DNA of 64,000 nt from Photobacterium gaetbulicola Gung47 (GCA_000940995.1 CP005974.1:310001-374000); one strand, 5' to 3'; counted from the first letter of the stretch, positions 35,602 through 44,224 are shown. Translations and numbers: made by a program. Notes: generated from the sequence alone by a model not told the origin.

Positions 35602-36291
35602 ATGGATTTGTCTAATCGCGCTATATCTAGCAAATGGATGCGTAACCTGGTGTTTGCTACGGCAACGGCTGTGGTTGCGACAGGTTGTTCAACAACTAAC
35701 CCTTACACTGGCGAACAGCAAACGGCGAAAGCGACCAGTGGCTCAATTATCGGTGCGGTGGCGGGTGCTGCTATCGGTGCTGCGTCTTCAAGCAAGAGTG
35801 ATCGTGGCAAGGGTGCCTTGATTGGTGCAGCTTCTGGTGCGGCACTGGGTGGTGGTATCGGCTACTACATGGATGTACAGGAAGCTGAGCTGCGTAAGCA
35901 GTTGCAATCCACCGGGATCAGCGTAACCCGTGATGGTGACAATATTATCCTCAATATGCCGAACACCATTACCTTCGGTGTTGATGATACAGCATTGAGC
36001 GGTCAGGCTAAGAATGCACTGCAAAGCGTCGCGTTGGTTGCCAAAGAGTATGACGAAACCATGCTTAACGTATACGGCTTTACCGACAGTACAGGTGCGG
36101 CGTCTTATAACCTACGTCTGTCACAGGTGCGTGCCAGCGAAGTAAGCAATGAGCTGATGCGTGGTGGTGTTGCCAGCAACCGTATTGTGACTAAAGGTAT
36201 GGGTGAGTCACACCCGATTGCTTCTAACGATAACGAGCAGGGGCGTGCCCAGAACCGCCGGGTAGAGATCGTACTTTCGCCACAAGGTTAA
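35602..36291 (+). CDS. OmpA-family outer-membrane lipoprotein with glycine-zipper region (YiaD-like)
   Basis: Cell-envelope lipoprotein of 229 residues from ATG 35602 (AAGG upstream). The lipobox ATGC puts the lipidated Cys at residue 29. A Gly/Ala-rich glycine-zipper stretch follows (SIIGAVAGAAIGAASSS and GAASGAALGGGIGYYMD). The C-terminal OmpA/Pal domain that binds peptidoglycan has YGFTDSTGAASYNLRLSQ and NRRVEIVL. It resembles E. coli YiaD. An in-frame Met12 codons later could also start a slightly shorter signal. A terminator follows directly. Confidence 0.9.
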   Translation: MDLSNRAISSKWMRNLVFATATAVVATGCSTTNPYTGEQQTAKATSGSIIGAVAGAAIGAASSSKSDRGKGALIGAASGAALGGGIGYYMDVQEAELRKQLQSTGISVTRDGDNIILNMPNTITFGVDDTALSGQAKNALQSVALVAKEYDETMLNVYGFTDSTGAASYNLRLSQVRASEVSNELMRGGVASNRIVTKGMGESHPIASNDNEQGRAQNRRVEIVLSPQG

Positions 36292-36316
36292 TTTCACCAA
36301 ATAACCTTGATTGGAT

Positions 36317-36343
36317 AAAAGGGCCTCATGCAGGCCCTTTTTT
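36317..36343 (+). terminator. Terminator after OmpA-like lipoprotein
   Basis: AAAGGGCCT/AGGCCCTTT stem with loop CATGC and a T run. Confidence 0.9.
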
Positions 36344-36383
36344 GTGCCTTGCGATCCGTGTTGCTGCTGTGTAGAATTGCCGT

Positions 36384-36570
36384 ACCTTTGGGGAGTAGCC
36401 TCTTGTCCTGGCAAGACAAACGTCAACATAATTGAAGCAAAATCTTCATGGCGTTTGTGACTCACGTTTATCCTACTAGTGAGTTTGGCGAGACCATCGG
36501 TAAACCAGCATGAACCGGGGTGGGGCATGTGCGTTTACCTGTGGTTTTTTACTGTATTCCTCGCCCCAAA
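36384..36570 (+). promoter_or_regulatory. yybP-ykoY manganese riboswitch
   Basis: Hallmark conserved blocks are in the right order: GGGGAGTAGCC (36390-36400), ACGTCAACAT (36420-36429) and GGCGAGACC (36487-36495). A Gly-rich closing segment follows. Downstream, TGGGGC (36521-36526) can pair with GCCCCA (36563-36568) beside the weak ribosome site, a possible on/off switch. This aptamer senses Mn2+ and controls Mn exporters such as mntP and alx in E. coli. Here it precedes a TMEM165-type exporter gene. Confidence 0.9.
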
Positions 36571-36579
36571 GAGCATGTC

Positions 36580-37137
36580 GTGAGTGTTTTAGCTATCTCT
36601 ATTACGTCGGTTGCCTTGGCAGAAATTGGCGATAAAACGCAACTGTTATCCCTGCTGCTTGCAAGTCGTTACCGCAAACCTATTCCTATTATTCTGGCGA
36701 TCTTCTTCGCCACCATTGCCAACCATGCATTGGCAGCTTGGCTTGGAGTAGTGGTTGCTGACTACTTAACGCCAGAAATGCTCAAGTGGGTGTTGGTGGT
36801 GAGCTTTGTTGCTATGGCGGGGTGGATTTTGATCCCTGACAAGCTTGATGATGACGAACAGATCTCCAACCGCGGGCCGTTTGTCGCCAGCTTTATTGCC
36901 TTCTTCATTGCCGAGATCGGTGACAAGACCCAAGTCGCTACTACCATGCTTGGAGCTAAATACAGTGATGCGCTAATGTGGGTAGTACTGGGTACCACTA
37001 TTGGTATGTTGCTGGCCAATGTGCCCGTGGTCTTGATTGGTAAATTGTCAGCCGAGCGTATGCCGCTGAGTTTGATCCGTAAAATCACTGCGGCGTTGTT
37101 CTTTGGCCTGGCTCTTGCCGCCGCGTTTGGCATGTAA
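36580..37137 (+). CDS. mneA: Manganese exporter, TMEM165/GDT1 (UPF0016) family
   Basis: Inner-membrane Mn2+ exporter of the family that includes V. cholerae MneA. The start is GTG 36580 (MSVLAISITSVALAEIGDKTQ), giving 185 residues; the open frame continues upstream through riboswitch sequence and is rejected. The two family motifs AEIGDKTQ occur in both halves (residues about 14-21 and 117-124), with about six membrane helices. The upstream Mn riboswitch supports the role. The ribosome site AAAGAG is weak and may be masked by the switch. Confidence 0.9.
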   Translation: MSVLAISITSVALAEIGDKTQLLSLLLASRYRKPIPIILAIFFATIANHALAAWLGVVVADYLTPEMLKWVLVVSFVAMAGWILIPDKLDDDEQISNRGPFVASFIAFFIAEIGDKTQVATTMLGAKYSDALMWVVLGTTIGMLLANVPVVLIGKLSAERMPLSLIRKITAALFFGLALAAAFGM

Positions 37138-37150
37138 TCTCCGCTAGCTG

Positions 37151-37166
37151 TGTTCCACGTGGAACA
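37151..37166. other. parS-like site (perfect palindrome)
   Basis: TGTTCCACGTGGAACA is a fully symmetric variant fitting TGTTNCACGTGNAACA, located just after mneA in non-coding DNA. It is the farthest parS-like site from oriC in the window (about 21 kb). Confidence 0.88.
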
Positions 37167-37311
37167 TGGTTATTTGAGCCTTGCTCACAAGCCATTATGA
37201 CACTGTGATAACAACCACTTAAATTGTGAGCATGGCAGCAGTGCCGGGAAGCTTGGCGTGATATGTTGGTACCAGTACCTTTGGACGGTTGCCGCTGTAT
37301 AGGAGGGGGTT

Positions 37312-37572
37312 ATGAACCGTTTTCTTGCAATATCGCCCCAGAGTCAATTCTGGTTATTCAACTTTGCGTTGGCGCTGAATATTCTCGGTATGGTGCTGAC
37401 GGACATGTGGTTGCCGATGGTGGTCGGTGCTATTGTGACGACGTACCTATCGGTCGATGCCTTGGTTCGCTTGCGTTATGTCCTGCCGATGAAGAAGGAA
37501 ATCCGCGACCTGCGCCACGAACTCGATAAAGCCAACCGCCAATTGCGGGATTCGTACCGTAATGAGGATTAG
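37312..37572 (+). CDS. Small membrane protein of unknown function (86 aa)
   Basis: I do not recognise a family. The gene has a strong AGGAGG ribosome site 5-6 nt before ATG, and a terminator follows. Two hydrophobic helices are predicted (about residues 12-30 and 33-50). The C-terminal tail is charged, with coiled-coil tendency (KKEIRDLRHELDKANRQL). The protein is probably an inner-membrane protein with a cytoplasmic helix. An alternative frame starting at 37263 has no ribosome site. Confidence 0.75.
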   Translation: MNRFLAISPQSQFWLFNFALALNILGMVLTDMWLPMVVGAIVTTYLSVDALVRLRYVLPMKKEIRDLRHELDKANRQLRDSYRNED

Positions 37573-37595
37573 CCGTTAGCCGGTAACAGGACAGT

Positions 37596-37626
37596 AAAAA
37601 GGCAGCTCAATGAGCTGCCTTTTTTT
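37596..37626. terminator. Bidirectional terminator between small membrane protein gene and tusA
   Basis: Stem AAGGCAGCTC/GAGCTGCCTT with loop AAT, A run on one side and T run on the other. It serves the convergent genes. Confidence 0.9.
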
Positions 37627-37632
37627 GATCGT

Positions 37633-37881
37633 TTAGTTAGTGCCTTTTCTTATCAAGTAACGGTAAGGCAGGCTGTCGGTTTCTGCCGCAACCAAGGTGT
37701 GATCCATGAAACGGCAAAAGCTTGGAATATCCCTAGTAGTTGAAGGGTCATCGGCAGTGACGAGCAGGGTATCGCCTTCGGCCATTTTCCTTACGGTTTT
37801 ACGCACCATCATCACAGGCTCAGGGCAGCGGAGTCCTTCAGCTTCCAAACTGTGGGTGGGGTTGTCAAAAATAGCGGTCAT
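37633..37881 (-). CDS. tusA: Sulfur carrier protein TusA
   Basis: Sulfur relay protein that receives sulfur from IscS for tRNA 2-thiouridine and other uses. It has 82 residues. The signature GLRCPEPVMMVRKTVRKM carries the persulfide Cys at residue 19. The C-terminal DDPSTTRDIPSFC is also conserved. It is a single gene facing a bidirectional terminator. Confidence 0.95.
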   Translation of the reverse strand: MTAIFDNPTHSLEAEGLRCPEPVMMVRKTVRKMAEGDTLLVTADDPSTTRDIPSFCRFMDHTLVAAETDSLPYRYLIRKGTN

Positions 37882-38020
37882 AGCATCTACATCTTCTGTT
37901 GAAGATTGTGATCATACTTATGGGCAAGAATTAATCAATAAGGGTTGGCAAATCAAAATAAAACGTGTAACGTATTTAACAAGTCATTAACGTTTATCTT
38001 CTGAAGGATTAGGAGGAACT

Positions 38021-38203
38021 ATGTTGACTCAGATGGATCGCCTGACAATTTATAGCGTACTGTGCTTCATTACGTTTTGCTCTTTGATGCTACGTTCTCC
38101 GAATGAGACTAGTTTTATCGCGCTGGGTGGCCTGATTGCCGCCGCGCTAGGACTTTGGCTCGAGCTCACCAATTCTCCCGAGCTCGAGGAAGAAGAAAGC
38201 TAA
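38021..38203 (+). CDS. Small hydrophobic protein of unknown function (60 aa)
   Basis: Not recognised. A strong AGGAGG ribosome site lies just before ATG and a terminator follows at 38243. Two membrane segments are likely (about 9-23 and 32-48), and the tail is acidic (ELEEEES). Start codons at residue 1 or 5 are both possible. Its real-gene status rests on the ribosome site and terminator. Confidence 0.7.
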   Translation: MLTQMDRLTIYSVLCFITFCSLMLRSPNETSFIALGGLIAAALGLWLELTNSPELEEEES

Positions 38204-38242
38204 CATTGCACATCTACTACACTCCCCCAGTTTTCTTGGGCT

Positions 38243-38270
38243 TCCCCGCTTTTATAGCGGGATTTTTTTT
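38243..38270 (+). terminator. Terminator after 60-aa membrane protein
   Basis: CCCGCT/AGCGGG stem, loop TTTAT, then eight T. Confidence 0.88.
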
Positions 38271-38349
38271 ATCTGGACGATAAAATAATACCAAACTAAG
38301 TAATATGTTGTTTGGTATTAATCCCAATATCTTGCCAAGGTAGCTCGAA

Positions 38350-39291
38350 GTGGAACTAGAAGACATCTATCGCCGTGATTTGAATTTGCTGGTGGCATTG
38401 CGGGTACTGATTGAAGAGAGCAGTGTCAGCAAGGCTGCCACACGCCTGAACCTGAGCCAGTCGGCGATGAGCAGGGTGCTGGGTAGGCTGCGCGACTTGC
38501 TTGGCGATCCGTTATTTACTCGCCAGGGCCAGCATTTGATCCCGACCGAAAAGGCGTTGGAGTTTGACCGGGCACTGGGTGAGCCATTGGAATCCCTGCG
38601 CCAGTTGCTGTCACCGGTCGAGTTTGATCCGCGAAGCTGCGATCAGACCTTTGCCATCGCTACTACCGATTATGCCATGCAAACCATTTTGCCGTTTGCC
38701 CTACCGCGGATTTATCAGGAGGCACCGGAGGTCTCGTTTGAGTTCTTGCCGTTGCAGCATGATAGGTTGGCCGATCAGCTGACTTATGAAGGTGCGGATT
38801 TGGCGATCTGCCGTCCGACCGGGCCCGTTGAGCCATTGCGCAGTGAAATTTTGGGAAGAGTCGGTGTGTTATGCCTGCTATCCAAGCATCATCCATTGGT
38901 CGATAAAGAGATGAGTTTGGTGGATTACCTGGCTTACCCCCATGCAATGATTGCGATCAGTGACGGGGTCAAGGCGCTGATTGAGCAAGCGCTGGTTGAC
39001 CAACCCAAACGCAAAATGGTCTTGCGCGCCTATCACCTTGAGGCGGCATTGGCGATAGTCGATACCATGCCGTTGATTATTACCGTCCCTGCGGATTTAG
39101 CTTATCTGGTGGCAGAGCGCTACGACTTGGTCGTCAAACCTCTGCCGTTTGCCTTTACGCCGTTTGATTACTCGATGATTTGGCATCCGCGCTGTGAGCA
39201 CTCACCGGCCCAGGAGTGGCTAAGGGCGATTGTTAAGGAAGAGTGTAGCCGCCTGATCGCCAAACGCATCGATGATATGGGATTGGAATAA
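38350..39291 (+). CDS. LysR-family transcriptional regulator
   Basis: A 313-residue LysR-type regulator. The N-terminal winged helix-turn-helix (about 8-65) contains SSVSKAATRLNLSQSAMSRVLGRLRDLLGDPLF. The C-terminal periplasmic-binding-like sensor covers about 95-300. The N-terminal RRDLNLLVALRVL is shared with the LeuO/NodD-like branch. It is convergent with acuI and separated by a shared terminator, so a link to acuI or fad genes is only positional. The effector is unknown. Confidence 0.88.
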   Translation: MELEDIYRRDLNLLVALRVLIEESSVSKAATRLNLSQSAMSRVLGRLRDLLGDPLFTRQGQHLIPTEKALEFDRALGEPLESLRQLLSPVEFDPRSCDQTFAIATTDYAMQTILPFALPRIYQEAPEVSFEFLPLQHDRLADQLTYEGADLAICRPTGPVEPLRSEILGRVGVLCLLSKHHPLVDKEMSLVDYLAYPHAMIAISDGVKALIEQALVDQPKRKMVLRAYHLEAALAIVDTMPLIITVPADLAYLVAERYDLVVKPLPFAFTPFDYSMIWHPRCEHSPAQEWLRAIVKEECSRLIAKRIDDMGLE

Positions 39292-39314
39292 AAAAGCCGG
39301 GTAAACCCGGCTTT
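39291..39314. terminator. Bidirectional terminator between LysR gene and acuI
   Basis: AAAGCCGGG/CCCGGCTTT stem with loop TAAA. The five-A side gives a U tract for the minus-strand acuI transcript. Confidence 0.88.
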
Positions 39315-39343
39315 AATAATTGGTATTACGTTCGCAATCGCGG

Positions 39344-40324
39344 CTATAGCTTGATCACGACTCGGCCGGTTACTTGGCCGTTGGTAATGTCTTCCGCGTA
39401 CTTAGGTGCGGCATCTAGTTCAACCTCGGTGCACGCTTGCTCATAGAAGCTTTCAGGTAATAGCTCGACCAGTTTTTCCCAAGCGGCGATACGCTTGTCC
39501 GTTGGGCACATCACCGAGTCGACACCCTGCAGGCGGACGTTACGTAGGATGAATGGCATAACCGTTGTCGGCAAATCAAAACCGCCAGCCAAACCACAAG
39601 CGGCAACAGCGCTGTTGTAGTCCATTTGCGCCAGTACTTTTGCCAGTACCTTGCTACCGACGGTATCGACAGCACCTGCCCACACTTGCTTCTCTAGTGG
39701 ACGTGCCGGCTCTTCGAATTCACTACGGTCGATAATACGACTCGCACCAAGCTTCTCTAGCAGTGGACCATTTTGCTCTACACGGCCAGTAACAGCTGTC
39801 ACTTTGTAGCCAAGCTGGGCCAGAAGGGTAACGGCAACAGAGCCGACACCACCACTGGCTCCGGTGACTAATATTTCGCCAGCTTCTGGTTTGATACCGG
39901 CATCAAGTAATGCTTGTACACATAGCATTGCGGTAAAACCGGCAGTACCTACCATCATGGCTTTCTTGCTATCAAAACCTGTTGGTAGCGGCACCAGCCA
40001 ATCGGCTTTCAGGCGTGCACGTTGTGCCATACCACCCCAGTGGTTTTCACCGACTCCCCAGCCAGTTAGCACGACTTTGTCACCCGCCTGGTAGCGTGCA
40101 TCCTCAGAGCTAACGACCGTACCGGCTAGATCGATACCCGGTACCATTGGGAAGTTACGGATGATCTTACCTTTGCCTGTGATGGCCAAGCCGTCTTTGT
40201 AGTTCAGGGAAGAGTAATCGACATCAATCAGAACATCGCCTTCAGGAAGGTGGCTATCGTCCAATTGTTCGATGGTCGCAATTGTTTTTTTCTCTTCTTG
40301 GTTTAGAACCAGTGCCTTAAACAT
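39344..40324 (-). CDS. acuI: Acrylyl-CoA reductase (NADPH), YhdH/AcuI family
   Basis: Medium-chain dehydrogenase/reductase that reduces acrylyl-CoA to propionyl-CoA, detoxifying acrylate in marine bacteria that use DMSP. It has 326 residues. The N-terminal GroES-like domain has DYSSLNYKDGLAITGKG, and the NADPH fold has TGASGGVGSVAVTLLAQLGY near 153. GLAGGFDLPTTVMPFILR is typical of YhdH. It has no zinc ligands of the ADH type. The substrate is inferred from the family. Confidence 0.9.
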   Translation of the reverse strand: MFKALVLNQEEKKTIATIEQLDDSHLPEGDVLIDVDYSSLNYKDGLAITGKGKIIRNFPMVPGIDLAGTVVSSEDARYQAGDKVVLTGWGVGENHWGGMAQRARLKADWLVPLPTGFDSKKAMMVGTAGFTAMLCVQALLDAGIKPEAGEILVTGASGGVGSVAVTLLAQLGYKVTAVTGRVEQNGPLLEKLGASRIIDRSEFEEPARPLEKQVWAGAVDTVGSKVLAKVLAQMDYNSAVAACGLAGGFDLPTTVMPFILRNVRLQGVDSVMCPTDKRIAAWEKLVELLPESFYEQACTEVELDAAPKYAEDITNGQVTGRVVIKL

Positions 40325-40444
40325 AGGGATGCTCCAAATTAAACAAGCGTCTTAAGTGGTAATGAGTGTAGATCCGAAATAACTATGAATAAAATGAAAG
40401 TTAATCATTTAATCTATGTCATTACTGCATGTGTGGAAAAGATC

Positions 40445-40466
40445 AAAAAAGCCCGCCGAAGCGGGC
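40445..40466 (-). terminator. Terminator of fadBA operon
   Basis: GCCCGC/GCGGGC stem with CGAA tetraloop and a U6 tail on the minus strand, 20 bp after the fadA stop. Confidence 0.9.
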
Positions 40467-40485
40467 TCTTGGTGGGTAAAATGGG

Positions 40486-41658
40486 CTACTCAACCCGCTC
40501 GAAAACCGTGGCAATACCTTGGCCTAAGCCAATACACATTGTTGCCAGACCGAATTGGACATCATGGTGCTCCATCAGGTTGATCAAGGTGGTGGAGATA
40601 CGTGAACCTGAGCAGCCTAGTGGGTGACCGAGCGCGATGGCTCCGCCATTGAGGTTGACCTTTTCTTCTACCACATCCAGCAAGCCGAGATCTTTGGCGC
40701 AAGGGAGTGATTGGGCGGCAAAGGCTTCGTTGAGCTCGACCATGCCGATATCTTCGATAGATAGGCCGGCACGTTTCAGAGCCTTCTGACTGGCCGGTAC
40801 CGGTCCATAACCCATGATAGAGGGATCGCAACCGGCAATCGCCATGGCTTTTACCCGGGCACGGATAGTCAGACCGAGTGCCTTGGCTTTGTCTTCGCTC
40901 ATCACCAGCATGGCTGATGCGCCATCCGACAGGGCGGAAGACGATCCTGCGGTAACGGTACCGTTAGCCGGATCGAACACCGGGCGTAGTGCAGAAAGTG
41001 ACTCTGCGGTTGTTTCAGGACGAATCACCTCATCATGGCTAAGTAGGGTCAAACGACCATCTGCATCATGCCCCTCGGTAGGGTAGATCTCGTTGGTAAA
41101 CCGGCCTTCAATAGTCGCGGCATGGGCGCGCTGGTGGGAGCGGGCGGCAAAGGCGTCCTGCATTTCCCGGCTGATACCATGCATACGGCCCAGCATTTCA
41201 GCGGTTAATCCCATCATGCCTGCTGCTTTGGCGACAGACTTTGATAGCCCCGGGTGGAAGTCGACCCCGTGGTTCATTGGTACGTGGCCCATATGCTCGA
41301 CACCACCGATCAGGCAGGTATCGGCATCACCGACCATAATCGCGCGGGCGGCATCATGCAGTGCCTGCATCGATGAGCCACACAGGCGATTGACGGTTGT
41401 CGCGCCCACTGTGTGGGGGATCCCCGCTAACAGGGCCGCATTGCGGCCGACATTAAAGCCTTGCTCCAGTGTCTGCTGGACACAGCCCCAGTAGATGTCT
41501 TCAATGCTGCTCGGATCAACCTGTGGATTGCGTGCCAGCAGTCCCTTCATCAGGTGGGCCGACAAGTCTTCGGCGCGGACATGGCGGAAGGCCCCGCCTT
41601 TCGAGCGTCCCATCGGGGTACGGATACAATCAACGATTACAACGTTATTCATTTTCAA
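40486..41658 (-). CDS. fadA: 3-ketoacyl-CoA thiolase
   Basis: Beta subunit of the fatty-acid oxidation complex, cleaving 3-ketoacyl-CoA to acetyl-CoA. It has 390 residues. The acyl-accepting Cys is residue 93 in NRLCGSSMQAL. The C-terminal catalytic His and Cys are in GGAIALGHPLGCSGSR. It starts 21 bp after fadB. Together with FadB it forms the alpha2beta2 aerobic beta-oxidation complex. Confidence 0.97.
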   Translation of the reverse strand: MKMNNVVIVDCIRTPMGRSKGGAFRHVRAEDLSAHLMKGLLARNPQVDPSSIEDIYWGCVQQTLEQGFNVGRNAALLAGIPHTVGATTVNRLCGSSMQALHDAARAIMVGDADTCLIGGVEHMGHVPMNHGVDFHPGLSKSVAKAAGMMGLTAEMLGRMHGISREMQDAFAARSHQRAHAATIEGRFTNEIYPTEGHDADGRLTLLSHDEVIRPETTAESLSALRPVFDPANGTVTAGSSSALSDGASAMLVMSEDKAKALGLTIRARVKAMAIAGCDPSIMGYGPVPASQKALKRAGLSIEDIGMVELNEAFAAQSLPCAKDLGLLDVVEEKVNLNGGAIALGHPLGCSGSRISTTLINLMEHHDVQFGLATMCIGLGQGIATVFERVE

Positions 41659-41679
41659 TTCCTCATCCTTAAGCCATGA

Positions 41680-43842
41680 TTACGCGTTGCTCGGTACAGG
41701 GTAGTAGCAGCTGTCTTGGGCCGCTTTTTCACGCAAGCCCGCCGGTACTTCATAAACGGCACCAAGGTGGGCATAGCTGTCGGCCAACTGGACATAGTTG
41801 GCCAGGCCAAGGCTATCGAGATAACGGAAAACACCGCCACGGAATGGAGGGAAGCCTAAACCGTAGACCAGGGCCATATCGGCTTCGGCTGGGCTGGCAA
41901 TGATCCCTTCTTCAAGACAGCGAACCACTTCGTTGATCATTGGGATCATCATACGGGCAATGATTGTTTCGGCATCATATGGGGTGGCATTGCCGGTGAC
42001 CGGCGCAATCAATTCGGTGACCTCGGGCGCGCTGGTTTTCTTTGGCTTGCCCTTGCGGTCGGTAGTATAGGCGTAGAAACCCTGGCCATTCTTCTGACCA
42101 TAGCGGCCATTGTCGAACATCACATCGACGCCATCTCTGTAGTCTTTGCCCATGCGATCCGGGAAGCCTTCTGCCATTACGGCCTGGGCGTGGTGAGCGG
42201 TATCGATACCGACCACATCCAATAGATAAGCAGGTCCCATCGGCCAGCCGAACTGTTTTTCCATCACTTTATCAATTTGCTGGAAATCGGCCCCGTCACG
42301 GAGCAACAGGCTGAAACCGGCAAAGTATGGGAACAGCACGCGGTTGACGAAGAACCCGGGGCAGTCGTTGACCACAATCGGGGATTTCCCCATCTTGGCA
42401 GCATAGGCAACGACCCGGTTGATGGTTTCGTCGGAGGTATGCTCGCCACGGATGATTTCGACCAGCGGCATGCGGTGGACCGGGTTGAAGAAGTGCATGC
42501 CACAGAATTTCTCGGGGTGTTTGAGTGATTTTGCCAGCAAGTTGATAGGGATAGTCGAGGTATTGGAAGTAATAACCGTCTCCCCACCGACGAGGCTTTC
42601 GACCTCACTCAATACTGCTGCCTTGACCTTTGGGTTTTCAACCACGGCTTCAACCACTACATCGACATCTTCGGCACCAGCATAGTGTAGGCTAGGGGTG
42701 ATCCCACCTAGGACTTTGGCCATGCCAAGGCCGTCAATACGGCCTCGCTCTAACTGTTTGTTAAGCAGTTTAGCCGCTTCACCCATGCCCAGGTCGAGTG
42801 ATGCGTCGCTGATATCTTTCATTAATACCGGCACCCCTTTGAGGGCGGATTGGTAGGCAATGCCTCCTCCCATGATCCCAGCACCCAAGACCATTGCCTT
42901 ACTGGTGGGCTGTCCGGCTTTCGCAGCTTGCTTGGCCTGGCCTTTGATGTACTGGTCGTTGAGGAAGACCCCTACCAAGGATTTGGCGACATCGGTTCTT
43001 GCTAGGGTCACAAAGTGTTTGTTCTCAATCGTTAGCGCTTCGTCTCGCTCACAACGTGCAGCTTCTTCAATGGCCTTTACCGCCGCTATGGGGGCCGGGT
43101 AGTGAGGGCCTGCAACCTGAGCCACCATCCCCTTGGCGATGGTAAAGCTCATGGTCGCCTCTATCTTGTTCAGGGCCAGCGGCGCTTTTTTCTGGGCTCG
43201 ACGCGACTGCCAGTCGAGATTGCCAGCAATAGCGTCCTTAAGCATAGCCAGTGCTGCGGTGTGTAGTTGCTCAGGCTCGACTACCCCGTCGACCAAGCCA
43301 AGCTTGAGGGCATCGAGGGCTTTCTTGTCTTTACCGGCAGTAATGATTTCCATTGCCGAGTCAGCGCCGATCAAGCGCGGCAGGCGGACGGTTCCTCCGA
43401 AACCGGGCATGATGCCGAGTTTGGTTTCCGGTAGGCCGATGCGGGCTTTGCTGTCGGCCAGACGCATATCAGTAGCCAGAATACATTCGCAGCCACCGCC
43501 AAGGGCGTGGCCATTAACTGCTGACAGGGTCGGAACCGGTAAGTCTTCCAGCTTATTAAAGATGTCGTTGGCATGGGTGACCCACTGTGACAGCTCCTCG
43601 GCAGGCTTGGCAAACAAGCTAAGGAACTCAGTGATATCAGCCCCAACCACAAAGGCGTCTTTGCTTGAGGTCAACAGTAATCCCTTCAAGTCACTCTGGT
43701 GGTAGAGCGCATTGAGGGCTTCGTTGAAGCTTTTCAGGGTTTTGAGGTCGAACTTGTTGATTGTGCCGGGAGCGTTGAGGTTAAGCTCGGCGATGCCATC
43801 TTCCAGATAGCGAACGGATAGGGTTTCACCTTGGTAAATCAT
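41680..43842 (-). CDS. fadB: Fatty-acid oxidation complex alpha subunit
   Basis: Multifunctional enzyme: enoyl-CoA hydratase/isomerase (about residues 1-190) and L-3-hydroxyacyl-CoA dehydrogenase (about 310-715). It has 720 residues. Hydratase motifs are NGHALGGGCECILA and GLPETKLGIMPGFGGTVRLP. The NAD-binding motif is LGAGIMGGGIAY, and HFFNPVHRMPLVEIIRG is the catalytic His segment. It is the first gene of fadBA. A FadR-like operator and a PsrA-like palindrome lie upstream. Confidence 0.97.
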   Translation of the reverse strand: MIYQGETLSVRYLEDGIAELNLNAPGTINKFDLKTLKSFNEALNALYHQSDLKGLLLTSSKDAFVVGADITEFLSLFAKPAEELSQWVTHANDIFNKLEDLPVPTLSAVNGHALGGGCECILATDMRLADSKARIGLPETKLGIMPGFGGTVRLPRLIGADSAMEIITAGKDKKALDALKLGLVDGVVEPEQLHTAALAMLKDAIAGNLDWQSRRAQKKAPLALNKIEATMSFTIAKGMVAQVAGPHYPAPIAAVKAIEEAARCERDEALTIENKHFVTLARTDVAKSLVGVFLNDQYIKGQAKQAAKAGQPTSKAMVLGAGIMGGGIAYQSALKGVPVLMKDISDASLDLGMGEAAKLLNKQLERGRIDGLGMAKVLGGITPSLHYAGAEDVDVVVEAVVENPKVKAAVLSEVESLVGGETVITSNTSTIPINLLAKSLKHPEKFCGMHFFNPVHRMPLVEIIRGEHTSDETINRVVAYAAKMGKSPIVVNDCPGFFVNRVLFPYFAGFSLLLRDGADFQQIDKVMEKQFGWPMGPAYLLDVVGIDTAHHAQAVMAEGFPDRMGKDYRDGVDVMFDNGRYGQKNGQGFYAYTTDRKGKPKKTSAPEVTELIAPVTGNATPYDAETIIARMMIPMINEVVRCLEEGIIASPAEADMALVYGLGFPPFRGGVFRYLDSLGLANYVQLADSYAHLGAVYEVPAGLREKAAQDSCYYPVPSNA

Positions 43843-43883
43843 CTTCTATCTCCATGAGTTCCGGTCTATGCCGGATTTGATTT

Positions 43884-43900
43884 AACTGGTTTGACCTGTC
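43884..43900 (-). promoter_or_regulatory. Candidate FadR operator upstream of fadB
   Basis: AACTGGTTTGACCTGTC matches the FadR consensus AACTGGTCNGACCNGTT at all but two positions, about 42 bp before the fadB ATG, where binding would block transcription. It suggests acyl-CoA-controlled derepression of fadBA. Confidence 0.75.
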
Positions 43901-43952
43901 GGTAGGTTAAATAATAGTCTGAACCTGTTATGCAACGATTACAACACCTATT

Positions 43953-43968
43953 TTAAACATTTGTTTAA
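43953..43968. promoter_or_regulatory. PsrA-like palindrome in fadB-yigZ gap
   Basis: TTAAACA-TT-TGTTTAA has the AAAC-N4-GTTT core of PsrA fatty-acid regulator sites. It lies about 110 bp upstream of fadB and could serve either divergent gene. This is a pattern match only. Confidence 0.4.
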
Positions 43969-44224
43969 CTTTTTTGGTGGGGCAAAGAGACGTTATCACT
44001 GAGTAGATAAGTGATGGGTGGTATTTTTGTTATTGAATTCAGCTGGATAGGTTTTTTTGTTTGGGGCTTGGGTTAGTTGATATTTTGTGGCGCCGAGTAA
44101 GCTGTCAAAGCTTAATGGTCGATTTTCGGCATTCTGTTGCTATAGAGGGTGGAGCGGTTACAGCGACAACAGGGGTTGTGGTATCCTGAGATATTCGACC
44201 TATAACAGAGAAATACGGCAGGAT

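Noticed and set aside
37263..37529. An open frame overlapping the 86-residue membrane protein gene in another frame
   Set aside because: No ribosome site, while the overlapping frame has AGGAGG and a membrane-protein pattern.
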